Source: an uncultured Holophagaceae bacterium (lineage in GTDB: Bacteria > Acidobacteriota > Holophagae > Holophagales > Holophagaceae). From it: a stretch of 64,000 nucleotides of DNA. A program made the position numbers and the translations under genes. This document shows positions 63,406-64,000 of this stretch, one piece after another. The stretch is from the NCBI GenBank assembly GCA_903840385.1, contig CAIMFT010000105.1, forward strand, positions 1-64,000, given 5' to 3'. Position 1 is the first letter of the stretch. Each line of letters starts with the position of its first letter. The notes under the pieces are model-generated. The model ran no database searches. It saw only the letters and a program-made list of their open reading frames with translations, and had not been told where the DNA came from.

Positions 63406-64000
63406 CTACTTGCGCAGCTTGAGCAGGTCCATGACGATCACGAGGAGCATGAGGGAGGCCAGCAGCAGGAAGCCCGCCGTGAGGATCTTTTCCTTCAGCT
63501 CGATGGTGAGGTCCTTCCGGCGCAGCCGCTCGAAGGTCAGCATGGCCATGTGGCCGCCGTCCAGGGCCGGGATGGGCAGGGCATTGAGAATGGCCAGCTG
63601 CAGGCTGATGGCACCACACATGAACAGGAAGACATCCCAGCCGGTCTTGGCGGCGCGGCTGCCCTGGCGGATGATGCCGATGGGCCCGGACACCTCGGCG
63701 CTGCGGGCCTGGAAGGTGACCAGCTTGCGCAGGAAGCCGAAGACCTGGCCACTCAGCTGCCAGGACTTGAGCACGGCATAGCGGCCGCCCTCCAGGAAGT
63801 CCCCAGGGCGGTAGGCCCGGCGCTCCAGGGCGAGGGGCACAGGCACGGGCATGAAGCCCAGGCGCCCCTTGCCCCCATCCAGGCGCGGGGTGAGGGGCAG
63901 CTCCAGGGGCTTGCCTTCCCGGGTGATGGAGAACAGCACGGACTCGCCGGGATGGGCCTGGATGTAGCTCACAGCCTCTTCCCACAGGGAGCCGGGAAAG
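63406..64000 (-). CDS. RseP-like site-2 intramembrane protease, C-terminal part (5' end off the window)
   Basis: The frame continues past the right edge upstream of the track GTG (..FPGSLWEEAVSYIQ), so the start is outside. Visible parts are the end of a PDZ domain (HPGESVLFSITREGKPLELPLTP), a conserved VSGPIGIIRQGS segment, and the second zinc-ligand motif NALPIPALDGGHMAML, followed by a last membrane helix. The N-terminal HExxH motif must lie off-window. RseP/RasP proteases cut membrane-embedded anti-sigma factors and signal-peptide remnants. Confidence 0.88.
   Translation of the reverse strand, partial: FPGSLWEEAVSYIQAHPGESVLFSITREGKPLELPLTPRLDGGKGRLGFMPVPVPLALERRAYRPGDFLEGGRYAVLKSWQLSGQVFGFLRKLVTFQARSAEVSGPIGIIRQGSRAAKTGWDVFLFMCGAISLQLAILNALPIPALDGGHMAMLTFERLRRKDLTIELKEKILTAGFLLLASLMLLVIVMDLLKLRK

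Overview
The window is high-GC DNA with tightly packed, mostly housekeeping genes and no ribosomal RNA, tRNA, phage or insertion-sequence genes that I could recognise. The combination of an Acidobacteria-like replication-origin block (dnaA, dnaN, gyrB, gyrA, rpmH, rnpA, yidC, jag, mnmE), a rhombotarget-type lipoprotein and large Ig-repeat lipoproteins suggests a Holophagae/Geothrix-like member of Acidobacteriota. That placement is inference from gene content, not from a phylogenetic marker search. Translation starts often use GTG or TTG, and many adjacent genes overlap by 1-4 bases.

Left part (1-25.7 kb). After the 3'-truncated end of an HD-domain response regulator comes an eight-gene leftward operon for lysine from aspartate (dapE-asd-lysC-dapB-dapA-dapD-aminotransferase-lysA). 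It is preceded by a clear lysine (L-box) riboswitch; only dapF is absent. Next is a TetR regulator with a small hydrolase, divergent from a lipoprotein pair, with a 19-bp perfect palindrome between them. Then thiG, yceH, an Old Yellow Enzyme, a secreted barnase/RNase Sa-like ribonuclease overlapping its barstar inhibitor (behind an MFS carrier), a KimA-type K+ transporter, lipA, an Fe-S protein next to a cysteine-less Asd paralogue, purB and glyA.

Origin region (25.6-43.5 kb). gyrA, gyrB, dnaN and dnaA run leftward, with oriC (TGTGG-type DnaA boxes plus an AT-rich stretch) between dnaN and dnaA. rpmH, rnpA, yidC, jag, mnmE and gatB run rightward. recF is missing from the usual dnaN-gyrB slot. 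Four parS-like sites (three exact GTTCCACGTGGAAC cores and one with a single change) lie within about 18 kb, one inside mnmE and one in the gyrB-gyrA gap. A trans-sulfuration PLP enzyme overlaps thiS, far from thiG.

Right part (41-64 kb). A leftward osmC-nrdR-lon-(hypothetical)-ftsY-ribD run is followed by rsmB, a 1442-residue Ig-repeat lipoprotein with recently duplicated modules, two different GAPDHs with strong terminators, phosphofructokinase, an M28 peptidase, rsmE, terC-ribF, a hexapeptide acyltransferase, a Cys-type glutathione peroxidase, and the C-terminal part of an RseP-like site-2 protease cut by the right edge.
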